Below the pieces are notes generated by a model. It was given only the letters and a program-made list of their open reading frames with translations. It did no database searches and was not told the DNA's origin. DNA of 64,000 nt from JBEGQX01 sp041180805 (GTDB taxonomy: Bacteria > Planctomycetota > Planctomycetia > Gemmatales > Gemmataceae). The translations under genes were made by a program, and so were the position numbers. Of this stretch, positions 1 to 8,747 are shown in pieces. The stretch spans positions 1 to 64,000 of the forward strand of contig JBEGQX010000365.1 of assembly GCA_041180805.1 (NCBI GenBank), given 5' to 3'. Position 1 is the stretch's first letter, and each line of letters starts with the position of its first letter.

Positions 1-959
1 ACGGGCATGGCGCACGCCATTTGAATATCCGCCGCCAGGCCGATTGCGGTGTTCCAACCGTGGGGAACCCAAAGCACATTATGCTCGTATGCCATCCATG
101 CAATACGCCAAGCCTCGGTCAGGCCACCACACTTTGTGCAATCCGGTTGGACCACATCCACGCACTTTTGTTCAAAAAGCGGTTTGAAGCTCTGCCTGCG
201 GGTAAGCACCTCACCAGTGGCTATGGGTACAGGCGAATGCCTTCGCAATTCGGCAAAGCCTGCAAAGTCATCTGGTGGCAAAGCCTCTTCAAACCATGTC
301 ACATCATAGGCTGCCAACATCTGTGCGGTACGCAGTGCCCATTTATAGCCATGTGGCCAGAAAGCCTCGCTTCCACCCGCATCCACCATTAACTCCACAT
401 TTGGGCCAATGGTCTCCCGGGCAGTTCGCACAATCAACTCATCGGTTTTGGCATCTCGCCTTCCAAAGGGTTTCCACCCCAGCTTGATAGCCTTGAACCC
501 ACGGCGCACCGCCTCCTTCAGTTTTTCCCGCAAGGGGTCTGGCTCATCAAATAAAAGGGAACCATATGGCTTGATCTTGTTGCGATAATTACCACCAAGC
601 AATCGCGAAACCGGCTGATTGGTTACCTTGCCAAACAAATCCCATAACGCAATATCTATGCCGCTGATGGCATGCTCCACAGAGCCACCTCGTCCCTGCC
701 AGAACATATGCTGTCGAAGTTTTTCGCTGATTCTGGAGGGTTCATCAGCTCGTTCGCCAATTAAAAGAGGCTTCAATAATTTGGCAGCGGCCCGCACCAA
801 GTCACTGCTGGTAAAGGTACTTCCTATCCCCACCAACCCCTCATCGGTAAGCACTTCGACAATCGTGTGCACATCGTCTTCCGGTGCAAGCTCCCTGGCC
901 CATCCACCTTCCACGGTTCCGCCGGCCAGCCCTGTAATTCGCAAATCGGTAATTTTCAT
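1..959 (-). CDS. Enolase-superfamily protein, mandelate racemase subgroup (3' end outside window)
   Basis: The frame is open from the ATG at 959 to the window edge, giving about 319 residues without the C-terminus. An N-terminal capping domain is followed by the enolase barrel. Likely metal ligands are the Asp of LMVDAG, the Glu of WFEEA and the Glu of ATGEV; a Pro-His-Gly-Trp after the barrel's later strands fits the general-base His of the mandelate racemase subgroup. The second-strand motif reads Lys-Leu-Gly rather than Lys-x-Lys. A GGAAGG lies upstream. It is the last visible gene of the operon running from 6827. Probably an acid-sugar dehydratase or racemase; the substrate cannot be read from sequence. 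Confidence 0.85.
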   Translation of the reverse strand, partial: MKITDLRITGLAGGTVEGGWARELAPEDDVHTIVEVLTDEGLVGIGSTFTSSDLVRAAAKLLKPLLIGERADEPSRISEKLRQHMFWQGRGGSVEHAISGIDIALWDLFGKVTNQPVSRLLGGNYRNKIKPYGSLLFDEPDPLREKLKEAVRRGFKAIKLGWKPFGRRDAKTDELIVRTARETIGPNVELMVDAGGSEAFWPHGYKWALRTAQMLAAYDVTWFEEALPPDDFAGFAELRRHSPVPIATGEVLTRRQSFKPLFEQKCVDVVQPDCTKCGGLTEAWRIAWMAYEHNVLWVPHGWNTAIGLAADIQMACAMP

Positions 960-996
960 GTTTATGTACTGCCTTCCAATAATTGATCACGCTTCA

Positions 997-1866
997 TCAA
1001 ACAGGCCGCTGGCTCCACGGCAATGGCATGGTGGGCTTTCTTCGATGCAAATCCTTGCGGACATCCTTTGGCCGATCCTTAAACCAACTGACAAAACGAA
1101 CCAATTGCCTCACAGCTTCCTCGTAGGCCTGTTGCCCTTTTTCCGGGGTTGCCAGTTCCGCATCCCCCAGCACACCAGTTTCTGAATAACTACTTGTCCA
1201 GGAAACCACAGTCGCGGGTCCGGCAGCAAAAAGGTCAACCCAGTTAAACGGGCTTTCCTCATTATTGAAACTGATGGTTCCACTCTTAATCAAATCTTTT
1301 CGGACATTTCCACCATCCAAATACATATAAAGGCTGGTCTCAAGTTCACACGCATGCGAACATCCACCGGGAAATTTACTCTGTCTCCATTTGGGTAAAA
1401 AAGTCTTATCTACTGTCAACAAATTCCACCATGCAGCAACACAGCATTCCGCATCCGTTTCGATGTTGGTCCTTCGCGCAACCAGATCCAGATTGGGCAT
1501 GTTGGAACCATGCCCATTCAAAAGAATAATCTTTTTGAAACCGTGATAAGCCAGCGACTTTGTGATATCCAGCACATGATGCATCAAATGCTCAAAGTCC
1601 TGGTTGATCGTGCCCGGAAAATCCATCACATGGCCGGTGTAGCCATACGCGACAACCGGAAGCACCAGCATTTTTTCAGGTATTTCCCTGCCTGCGCCAT
1701 TGGCTATTCCCACCGGGCAGACCAAGTCCACATCCAGCGGCAGGTGATGTCCATGTTGCTCCACCGCACCACATGGCACTATGCAAACTTTTCCCAAGTC
1801 CACGGCATCATTGATTTCCGGCCAAGTCAACTTCTCGTACCTGTATTCCGTGTTTGCCCTGCTCAT
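997..1866 (-). CDS. Creatininase-family amidohydrolase
   Basis: This 289-aa protein matches the creatininase (creatinine amidohydrolase) family. The N-terminal block has Glu36-Gln-His38 followed by LPLDVD (Asp47), the family's metal ligands. Asn-Gly-His-Gly and a later Cys-Glu-x-Glu-Thr-Ser block supply the rest of the di-metal site. The family hydrolyses cyclic amides and related C-N or C-C bonds, including creatinine, formamidopyrimidine and an inosose, so creatinine itself is only one possible substrate. TGGAGG lies about 9 nt before the ATG. It follows the upstream enolase-superfamily gene by 18 nt and precedes another by 37 nt, so it is almost certainly cotranscribed. Confidence 0.88.
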   Translation of the reverse strand: MSRANTEYRYEKLTWPEINDAVDLGKVCIVPCGAVEQHGHHLPLDVDLVCPVGIANGAGREIPEKMLVLPVVAYGYTGHVMDFPGTINQDFEHLMHHVLDITKSLAYHGFKKIILLNGHGSNMPNLDLVARRTNIETDAECCVAAWWNLLTVDKTFLPKWRQSKFPGGCSHACELETSLYMYLDGGNVRKDLIKSGTISFNNEESPFNWVDLFAAGPATVVSWTSSYSETGVLGDAELATPEKGQQAYEEAVRQLVRFVSWFKDRPKDVRKDLHRRKPTMPLPWSQRPV

Positions 1867-1884
1867 GGATCAAGCCTCCAGAAT

Positions 1885-3003
1885 TCATTTGGATTCCGAC
1901 ACCAGGTATTTCTTCACAAACTTTTCATCCAGGGTAACTCCCAAACCGGGGCGTTCAGGGACTTCAATCCATCCGTTTTTGGACTGAACTTTTTCCAGTG
2001 TCAATTCATGCCTAAGGGGTGAATCCTCGACACAATCCTCGAACAGAAAGGCATCCTTGCATGTTGCAAGCCAGTGAAGACTGGCAGCGACCGTTAGTGG
2101 ACTTGTGTAACAATGGTTGCACAGCCTGGCTCCTATTTCCTCCACCCTAGCACGGATGAAAGCTGCCTCGGTAAAACCGCAACGCGAAATATCCACCTGA
2201 TAAACATCCAAAGCCCTGCGATCAATGAACGGACGAAAAGATTCGCGTCCACATTCCCCCTCGCCCGCCGCAATGGGTATCGGAGAACGATCACGAAGCC
2301 ATGCGTAGCCCTCGATATCATCCTCACGCAGTGGTTCCTCGAACCACTCCGGTTTGTATTCCGCAAATGCGTGGGCACGCCGAAGCGCGGTACGAGCATC
2401 ATAAACACATCCCGCATCAATAAGCAGGGTTGCATCTCCAAGCCCTTCACGGGCCCCCCGAACAAGATCGATATCCACCGCCTCTGATGTGCCCATGGGT
2501 TCCCAGCCAAATTTCACCGCACTATATCCCGCTTCCACCCATTTTCTTCCAATATCCGCGGTTTCCTTTCCATCACGCCCGAAAAGTATCGATGCGTACC
2601 CACGCAGCCTTTCGTGATGCCTGCCACCCAACAACCTGTGAATGGGCTGACCGAAGGCCTTTCCCTTGATATCCCAAAGGGCCATGTCCACCGCAGCCAT
2701 GGCGGTGATGCCCGCTGCCTTGCGACCAAAATACATGGTGCGCCGGTACATCTTCTGCCACAGCATTTCATTTTCGAGAGGATTTTCCCCGATAAGGATC
2801 TTCCGTAACCCGCAGGCAATGTTATGGCTGAAAGGCGCGTCAATGATGGCCTTGACCACTTCTGGCGAGGAATCTGCCTCGCCAATTCCCTCTAGTCCAT
2901 TATCCGTGCGAATGCGAACCAGAACGGAATCCTGGCTGCTGGCAGTTTTCGCCTGCACATTTGGAATACGCAGAATCTGGCAGACCACTTCTGTTATTTT
3001 CAT
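1885..3003 (-). CDS. Enolase-superfamily protein, mandelate racemase-like (second copy)
   Basis: A full-length 372-aa member of the superfamily. Metal ligands are suggested by LLIDAG (Asp), WFEEPL (Glu) and AAGEGE (Glu). An Asn-His-Cys segment sits where the catalytic His of mandelate racemase-type enzymes is found. The second-strand segment KFGWEPMG replaces Lys-x-Lys by Lys-x-Gly and resembles the KLGWKPFG of the gene at 1-959, so these two are probably closer to each other than to the copy at 4123-5238. The start overlaps the stop of the upstream deacylase gene as ATGA (3000-3003), indicating translational coupling. Likely a sugar-acid dehydratase or epimerase; substrate unknown. Confidence 0.87.
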   Translation of the reverse strand: MKITEVVCQILRIPNVQAKTASSQDSVLVRIRTDNGLEGIGEADSSPEVVKAIIDAPFSHNIACGLRKILIGENPLENEMLWQKMYRRTMYFGRKAAGITAMAAVDMALWDIKGKAFGQPIHRLLGGRHHERLRGYASILFGRDGKETADIGRKWVEAGYSAVKFGWEPMGTSEAVDIDLVRGAREGLGDATLLIDAGCVYDARTALRRAHAFAEYKPEWFEEPLREDDIEGYAWLRDRSPIPIAAGEGECGRESFRPFIDRRALDVYQVDISRCGFTEAAFIRARVEEIGARLCNHCYTSPLTVAASLHWLATCKDAFLFEDCVEDSPLRHELTLEKVQSKNGWIEVPERPGLGVTLDEKFVKKYLVSESK

Positions 3004-4013
3004 GACAACTTCCTGGGATCCACTTCATGAGCTATAACCGCGACACAATCCCCCTGTGAAACCACCGATGGTGCGCGTGTGGCTATCAATACCCCCGCCG
3101 AGGGCGCCACCACGCAGGTTGGCTCGCGATCAGGTCTTTCCAGATAATGTATCGCCCCCACCACCTGATTAGCCCGAACCTCCGTACCCAGCGGAACCAT
3201 GTTTTCGTAAATGCCCGATTCGGGTGCAAAACGATAATCTTCCCAGTTGAGCGCTTGCACCCATCGTGTGGGTGGTAACCCAAGCGATTTTCTGGATGCG
3301 GCTTCCCCTTTGAGGATACCCATGGTGACCAAGACATTCTTCAGCCCGGACTGGGTTTGATGGTGAACAGCGGCGGTCACATTCTCGCTGCCTCCCATTT
3401 CAGTCGTAATCACAATCTTGCCTTGATTTTCGGCCTCTACCGGAAGGAGACCAGTGCCAGCAATGTCGGCATAAAGAAAGCAAAAATCTGTGTTCCAAGC
3501 CTCGGTCCCCTCGATCATCCGTTTGCGCTGCTGACCATCAGGTACCAGGTGCATATGAGCGCACGGGTAGAAATCCACTCCCCTGCCGCCCGTGTGAATA
3601 TCAATTACGATATCTGCCATCGGAAAAAGAATCGTTGTAAGATAATGTGCCAGAGCCTCACAAGGAGTACCTTCCGGGTTGCCTGGAAAACTTCGGTTGA
3701 AGTTTTTACCATCCAACGGTGAAAGTCTTGTTCCGGCTTTCGCGGCAGGCATGGTAAGAGTGGGAATTAGGATCACCCTGCCATGGATTTGTTCGGGCTT
3801 AAGTTCCCTTAGCAGTCGCATGACCGCAACCTGGCCGGGATATTCATCTCCGTGGTTGCCGGCCATCACCAAGGCAGTTGGTCCTTTGCAATTTCCCAGA
3901 ACAGCAATTGGAACCATCAGGTTTGCCCAACCGGCAAGATTGTAGGAATAGGGAATATAAAGGTGACCCAGTTGCCTCCCGGGCTGCGAGTAGTCAACAG
4001 TGGCTCGGATCAT
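3000..4013 (-). CDS. Succinylglutamate desuccinylase/aspartoacylase-family zinc deacylase
   Basis: A 337-aa protein with a carboxypeptidase-like zinc fold. His54-x-x-Glu57 (in GNHGDEYPG) and the His of DIHTGG form the expected zinc site. NFNRSFPG supplies the substrate-carboxylate-binding Asn-Arg pair. The C-terminal part carries the beta-barrel region of the family (around residues 250-330). Relatives remove acyl groups from N-acyl amino acids, for example N-acetyl-diaminobutyrate deacetylase of ectoine breakdown. It couples to the downstream enolase-superfamily gene by ATGA. Its pairing with a muconate-cycloisomerase-type enzyme recalls N-acyl amino acid racemase/deacylase systems, which is an inference from context. 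Confidence 0.85.
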   Translation of the reverse strand: MIRATVDYSQPGRQLGHLYIPYSYNLAGWANLMVPIAVLGNCKGPTALVMAGNHGDEYPGQVAVMRLLRELKPEQIHGRVILIPTLTMPAAKAGTRLSPLDGKNFNRSFPGNPEGTPCEALAHYLTTILFPMADIVIDIHTGGRGVDFYPCAHMHLVPDGQQRKRMIEGTEAWNTDFCFLYADIAGTGLLPVEAENQGKIVITTEMGGSENVTAAVHHQTQSGLKNVLVTMGILKGEAASRKSLGLPPTRWVQALNWEDYRFAPESGIYENMVPLGTEVRANQVVGAIHYLERPDREPTCVVAPSAGVLIATRAPSVVSQGDCVAVIAHEVDPRKLS

Positions 4014-4122
4014 GAGAATCTCTCAATAAGGTAGGATGCCTGCAATGCTGAAACCAGCCACGGCTTGTTGGCCAGTCTAACAACACAGAGTTTCTGAACA
4101 ATCATTTTCCAGTACAGTCCGC

Positions 4123-5238
4123 TTAACCGACTCGGAATTTTGCCAATGCTTTCTCGTCAAGTTCCACACCCAGGCCCGGGCCGGTGGGAACCATCGCATG
4201 TGGCGGGCCGAGGTCCAGTGGCTTGGTGATAATTTCACCATCATGATAAAAAGGCCCAATCGTATCTGCAGGGAAAGTATCACAATCCACTTCAGGAAAG
4301 GCAGCGGCAACATGAAGCATGGCTGCTGTTCCAATACCTAATTCCAGGTTACTGCCAATGGTACAGCGAATGCCAGCCGCCTTGGCAATGGCGACAATTT
4401 CCGCTGTGCCCGCAATACCACCATGCTTGCCCGGGTAAATACTAAAAATATCAGCGGCACGATGATTGGTTAACTGCCAGGCATCCTGAATGGTGAAGAC
4501 ACTTTCATCCGCCATGATGGGTGCCGAAGTAACATGACGAAGCTCTGCAAGCGCCACGGGGTCTCCTGCTGGAATGGGCTGCTCCGCAAGCAATAGGCTT
4601 ACGCTTTCCAATTCTCGAAGGCAATGACGGGCCTGCTGGATGGTCCAGCCACAATTGGCATCTATGGTTACCGGAATATTTGGGCCTGCCACCTCACGAA
4701 CCGCCTTCACCCTTGCGACATCGGTCACGGGGTCCAGGCCAACCTTTACCTTCACACAATTCACCCCAAGCTTCAGGTGATCCTCCGCCATCTTGCGGGA
4801 TCCTGCGACATCCCTGGCCCAAACCACAAGTTTAATTCGCACCTTGTCTCGAACCTTGCCTCCCAAAAGCTGATACACCGGCAAACCGACAGATTTCCCA
4901 AGAATATCCCACAAGGCCATTTCAACAGCAGACTTGGTGAAGGAATTCAATTTGATCATGAAATCCATACACCTGCGTGCGGCAGTTATGTCACGAGGAT
5001 CCCTTCCAACCAACTGGGGTGCGATGTAATCCCGAATGGCGGAAACAGTGCCGGCCTGGGTTTCACCAGACCAAAGGCCGGATATTGTCGCCTCACCCAA
5101 CCCAATAATACCTTGGTCGGTATGCACCTTCACAAGAACATATGGCGAGAAAGCGTGCTCGCCATGGGCAGTCTTGGCGGTAAGCCCTTTCTTCAAAGGC
5201 ACATTAATCGGAATAGGTTCTATGCTGGTAATCTTCAT
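4123..5238 (-). CDS. Enolase-superfamily protein, muconate cycloisomerase subgroup (racemase/epimerase-like)
   Basis: This 371-aa protein carries the full residue set of the muconate lactonizing subgroup: Lys-Val-Lys (CVKVKVG) on the second barrel strand, metal ligands in TIDANCGW (Asp), AEQPI (Glu) and MADES (Asp), and the opposite-face Lys in YPGKHGG. Paired lysines of this kind act in N-acyl amino acid racemases, dipeptide epimerases and cycloisomerases. It therefore differs in chemistry from the two mandelate-racemase-like copies of the same operon. GGAGATT precedes the ATG. The gene overlaps its upstream neighbour by ATGA (5235-5238). A 109-nt gap separates it from the deacylase gene downstream. 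Confidence 0.88.
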   Translation of the reverse strand: MKITSIEPIPINVPLKKGLTAKTAHGEHAFSPYVLVKVHTDQGIIGLGEATISGLWSGETQAGTVSAIRDYIAPQLVGRDPRDITAARRCMDFMIKLNSFTKSAVEMALWDILGKSVGLPVYQLLGGKVRDKVRIKLVVWARDVAGSRKMAEDHLKLGVNCVKVKVGLDPVTDVARVKAVREVAGPNIPVTIDANCGWTIQQARHCLRELESVSLLLAEQPIPAGDPVALAELRHVTSAPIMADESVFTIQDAWQLTNHRAADIFSIYPGKHGGIAGTAEIVAIAKAAGIRCTIGSNLELGIGTAAMLHVAAAFPEVDCDTFPADTIGPFYHDGEIITKPLDLGPPHAMVPTGPGLGVELDEKALAKFRVG

Positions 5239-6827
5239 GAAAGGAATCTCCTCAACACATTCGAGGTTATTTTTGAAACTTTTTCATCAACAGGCAGTGA
5301 TGCCACATAATTGATCGAACCAACCGAGAACACCATGCCACTTGAAGGTGATTCAAAAATGGTCATCTCGGCGCCACCGTCATCTGGGTTCAAGCCCTTG
5401 GCAAGATGCCTGATCCCCTGGGGGGAACTCGCGGAAACTTTATCCGTCTCATGCCCCGATGCACCGCCCGGGCAGCGCATATGCAAACTCTTTTCCCCAA
5501 ACAGGTCTCCGTTGCGCAAACCAGTTCCATCAAAAACCCAATGGGAATCATCCACAACACGATAAGGCGCACCTGTCATCGCACCCGCAGGTGTAAACAC
5601 CACCCCCAACAGATTGGCCTCGGATTCATGGCGTATGGCATAACGGCTTTCATACCCACCCAACCCTTTCACATCCAACCCCGTCAGGTTTTCGTTATGG
5701 CAAAGCATGGCGCCATCTTGTGTCAGTTCCACCTCGCAATTCAGGCCATTACCACCCAGATAAACCAACCTGCCCTTTTGCTTAAATACCCAATCCTTTA
5801 CCAATTGATACATACGCCGGGTCCAATATTCGGGATGCACAGCGGTGATCAACACCTTGTATTGCGACAGATCGAGCGCACCATCATGAAGTTGGGATTC
5901 AGCGTAGTAGTCGTATTGAAATTGTTCCCTTTCCAACCATCCAAGCAATCGCCACTCCGCAGGTGCCAGATGACAAGCCTGCCTGCCTTCGATGGGATCG
6001 GTGATTTTTTCCCGAAAGTTTATGTGATTAAAAGGCTCTGGCCGATCAAGGGAAAGGGGCGGGTATGGTCCACTGCGCCAGGTGTAAAAACCCTTGTCGG
6101 AATAGCGCTTCAGTTCCACACGAGAATTCACGGTCGGAGTGGGTGGCAAACCATCAGCATGAATGTAATTACTTCTGCCGCCAAAGCTGTTGTAGGCATT
6201 CCAAGTTAGGTTCGATGCCAGCACAGCAAGCGCGAATTTTGGCTTTGCAGGTGCCACTATCCAAGGAAAGGAAAACTCCCTGCCCGTGGCGGTGGATGCC
6301 CTGAAGTAATACAGGCCGGAACGATCCGGAGCGCAAACATGCTGGGAATGCACAGAGTTCTCATAACCCACCTTGTTCCACTGCACGCCAGTCTGGGTGT
6401 AATCCCCATCGGGCGTCACCTGCATCACGGCACGGGGAGCATGTTCATCATGCCAACCCAGTGAACACACCATCTGTGGGTTCCACCCATATCTCCAAAG
6501 CTCCAGCTTGTAAGCCTCGACAGAATGCACCCTGAATTCGGAAGATTCACCTGAACGAACCATTTTTGGCCAGGCGTAGCCATACAGTTCATCGGAGAGC
6601 AAACGGAATTGAAACGGCTCCGTTGATGGAACCCGAATATTGCTAAACTTGGATCCAAAGCCAGGTTTTTGAAGCACCACCTTATAGCTGCCTGAAGGCA
6701 AATCCAACACCACAGAACCACTAGCCCGTGAATGGGTGGCCCAGGATTGACCCGCCTGATTCATAAACTCAAGACTTACATCCGCCAGCGCAGAATACTT
6801 TTCATCACTGACATAACCAATCAACAT
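5235..6827 (-). CDS. N,N-dimethylformamidase large-subunit-like protein
   Basis: A 530-aa protein. The first about 75 residues resemble a carboxypeptidase-regulatory/Ig-like beta domain (SGSVVLDLPSGSYKVVL). The rest resembles the C-terminal region of the N,N-dimethylformamidase beta subunit: a TWNAYNSFGGRSNY segment, a region ending in DYYAESQLHDG, then YLGGNGLN in a glutamine-amidotransferase-like fold. The large subunit of the characterised enzyme works with a small alpha subunit, which I do not see here. There is no signal peptide. GGGAGG precedes the ATG. It is the first gene of the minus-strand operon and diverges from the transporter at 6965. Amide hydrolysis is the family-based guess. 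Confidence 0.75.
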   Translation of the reverse strand: MLIGYVSDEKYSALADVSLEFMNQAGQSWATHSRASGSVVLDLPSGSYKVVLQKPGFGSKFSNIRVPSTEPFQFRLLSDELYGYAWPKMVRSGESSEFRVHSVEAYKLELWRYGWNPQMVCSLGWHDEHAPRAVMQVTPDGDYTQTGVQWNKVGYENSVHSQHVCAPDRSGLYYFRASTATGREFSFPWIVAPAKPKFALAVLASNLTWNAYNSFGGRSNYIHADGLPPTPTVNSRVELKRYSDKGFYTWRSGPYPPLSLDRPEPFNHINFREKITDPIEGRQACHLAPAEWRLLGWLEREQFQYDYYAESQLHDGALDLSQYKVLITAVHPEYWTRRMYQLVKDWVFKQKGRLVYLGGNGLNCEVELTQDGAMLCHNENLTGLDVKGLGGYESRYAIRHESEANLLGVVFTPAGAMTGAPYRVVDDSHWVFDGTGLRNGDLFGEKSLHMRCPGGASGHETDKVSASSPQGIRHLAKGLNPDDGGAEMTIFESPSSGMVFSVGSINYVASLPVDEKVSKITSNVLRRFLS

Positions 6828-6964
6828 CCAAACCTCCCAAGTTAGGTTTCTTTTCCGATATGTACCAGACCTTTTAGCGGAATGCGACTTTATTCAACAT
6901 TCGGTTGGTGACTTGAACCTGAATGCGGAATAGACTTGGAATCTAACCCCTGCAGAGACCCGGC

Positions 6965-8293
6965 ATGGAAACCAAAAACACCATCAGTGAACAACCCACC
7001 CAAGCCAGAACAGTTCTGGTTCTCTGGCTTTGCGGGTTATCTTGTGTTCTCTACCTGGATCGCATCTGCATGTCTCAGGCGATAGTTCCAATCCAGAAAG
7101 AACTTGGGCTGACGAACACCCAGATCAGTTATATCCTCATGGCGTTCACCCTGGCTTATGGAATTTTTGAAGTGCCTACCGGTCGCATGGGAGACAAGTT
7201 CGGATCCAGAATGATTCTGACACGCATAGTCATCTGGTGGTCGGTATTCACCGCACTTACCGGAGCCTGCACTGGTTTTTATTCACTTTTGATGGTTAGG
7301 TTCTTGTTCGGTGTTGGGGAAGCAGGCGCATTCCCCAACGCGGCAAGGGTAATTGCAAGATGGTACCCAGTGGGCGAACGAGGCAGGGTTCAGGGAACCA
7401 TGCTGGCTGCAGCGCAACTGGGGGCGGTTATTGCACCCATTGGAGCAGCTTACCTGATTGAAAACATTGGGTGGAAATGGACATTCAGCATTTTTGGAAT
7501 AGCGGGAATTCTCTGGGCCATTGGCTTTTGGCTGTGGTTCCGGGATGACCCTGCACAACACAATGGCGTCAGCCCACAGGAACTAGAAATCATCCAATCC
7601 TCCGGTGTGGTGCAAACCACTCATCAAGACCCAGTCCCCTGGTCAAAAGTTTTCTCCAACAGGGGCATCCTGGTACTTTGCCTGACCATGGTGATGGGTG
7701 CTTTTTACACCTACTTTTTCTACTCATGGTTTCCCAAGTATCTTTCCTCGGCACGGGGACTCGATAACCTGCTCGCAGGCAAACTCGCCTCCTTCGTGCT
7801 GGCGGGCTCGGCGATTGGAATGTTTTTCGGTGGATGGCTCGCAGACCGGATACCATTGTGGTTTTCTGACCATGTACTTGCCCGTAGGCGACTTGGCATT
7901 TCCTGCTATCTGGTGGCAGCCGTATGTCTTTTCATAGGCATTCGGTGCGACGCGCCCTACGCCCTTGCGGCACTTTGGGGTTGTTCCTTCTGCTTCATGC
8001 ATGTGACCTTGCCCAACTGGTGGTCAGTGGCCATTCCCCAGTGTGGAAAACATGTCGGTAGCCTTTTTGGATTGATGAATGGAATTGGCGTTTTGGGCGC
8101 CATGAGTTCTCAGTGGTTTGTTGGATATTATTCTGATTTTCGCCTTAAGCAGGGTTACACCGGCAGGGCACAGTGGGACCCGCTATTTGATGTCTACACC
8201 GGGGTGCTGCTTATGGGTGCTTTTGCCTGGTGGCTGTACAGGTATGTTCCTCTGGAAGAAGACACCAACCGCTGCACGACTACCTCGGAATAA
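6965..8293 (+). CDS. MFS transporter, anion:cation symporter type
   Basis: A 442-aa membrane protein with about 12 hydrophobic segments. The N-terminal half has the major-facilitator loop GRMGDKFGSR after TM2 and YLDRICMSQAIVPIQKELG near TM1, both typical of the ACS subfamily that imports hexuronates, galactonate, glucarate and related acids. It diverges from the enolase/creatininase operon across a 137-nt gap and is probably its substrate importer, arguing that the substrate is a small organic acid (inference). Its last 14 nt overlap the convergent lipoprotein gene. The ribosome site is weak (AGAG). Confidence 0.9.
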   Translation: METKNTISEQPTQARTVLVLWLCGLSCVLYLDRICMSQAIVPIQKELGLTNTQISYILMAFTLAYGIFEVPTGRMGDKFGSRMILTRIVIWWSVFTALTGACTGFYSLLMVRFLFGVGEAGAFPNAARVIARWYPVGERGRVQGTMLAAAQLGAVIAPIGAAYLIENIGWKWTFSIFGIAGILWAIGFWLWFRDDPAQHNGVSPQELEIIQSSGVVQTTHQDPVPWSKVFSNRGILVLCLTMVMGAFYTYFFYSWFPKYLSSARGLDNLLAGKLASFVLAGSAIGMFFGGWLADRIPLWFSDHVLARRRLGISCYLVAAVCLFIGIRCDAPYALAALWGCSFCFMHVTLPNWWSVAIPQCGKHVGSLFGLMNGIGVLGAMSSQWFVGYYSDFRLKQGYTGRAQWDPLFDVYTGVLLMGAFAWWLYRYVPLEEDTNRCTTTSE

Positions 8294-8723
8294 CAATATC
8301 AAAGGTGTTGGCACCTTTTTTGATTTCGAAAGTGATGCCTGAGCTATCAGGATCAGCAAACTTACCGGGAACCGCGATGAACGAAAGCTTCTTTCCCGCC
8401 TCAGCGGAAGACTGACCACCAGGCCCCTTGTAGGCCTGTGCCATACTTCGGCTCATCAGTTCTCCACGCATTGCATCCGTATCAACTGCTATTTTCACTT
8501 TTCCAATAGGCACACTAGGAACCTTGTACTTGCCTGGCTCTACAATTCTGGCATCCGCCGTGGCAGTTTCAGATCGCACAACTATCAAGGCCATTGGAAC
8601 TGGCTTGCCATCATAAGTAACAGAACCTTCCAGCGTAGCCCCCGAATCTGGTATTTCGTAGGCTCTCTGTCCACACCCCATCACACAAATGATCAGAATC
8701 CCAGGCAAAAGTCTGCGAATCAT
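8280..8723 (-). CDS. Small lipoprotein with carboxypeptidase-regulatory-like beta domain
   Basis: A 147-aa protein with a lipoprotein signal: a hydrophobic leader ending in CVMGC, so Cys16 is the likely lipidated residue. The mature part has a transthyretin/carboxypeptidase-regulatory-like pattern (GSVTYDGKPVPMALIVV) seen in many short planctomycete lipoproteins. It lies 24 nt downstream of a DUF1559 gene, a pairing that recurs in planctomycetes, so the two probably form one transcript. Function unknown; an envelope structural role is the most that can be inferred. Confidence 0.75.
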   Translation of the reverse strand: MIRRLLPGILIICVMGCGQRAYEIPDSGATLEGSVTYDGKPVPMALIVVRSETATADARIVEPGKYKVPSVPIGKVKIAVDTDAMRGELMSRSMAQAYKGPGGQSSAEAGKKLSFIAVPGKFADPDSSGITFEIKKGANTFDIVIPR

Positions 8724-8747
8724 TTTTAAAAACCCTGTTATTTTGGA

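Noticed and set aside
5406..6209. 267-aa frame on the plus strand
   Set aside because: Antisense to the dimethylformamidase-like gene; no family features.
8300..8325. TGGCAC sequence resembling a sigma-54 promoter
   Set aside because: The second element reads TTGAT rather than TTGC and the site lies between convergent gene ends, so it would drive nothing sensible.
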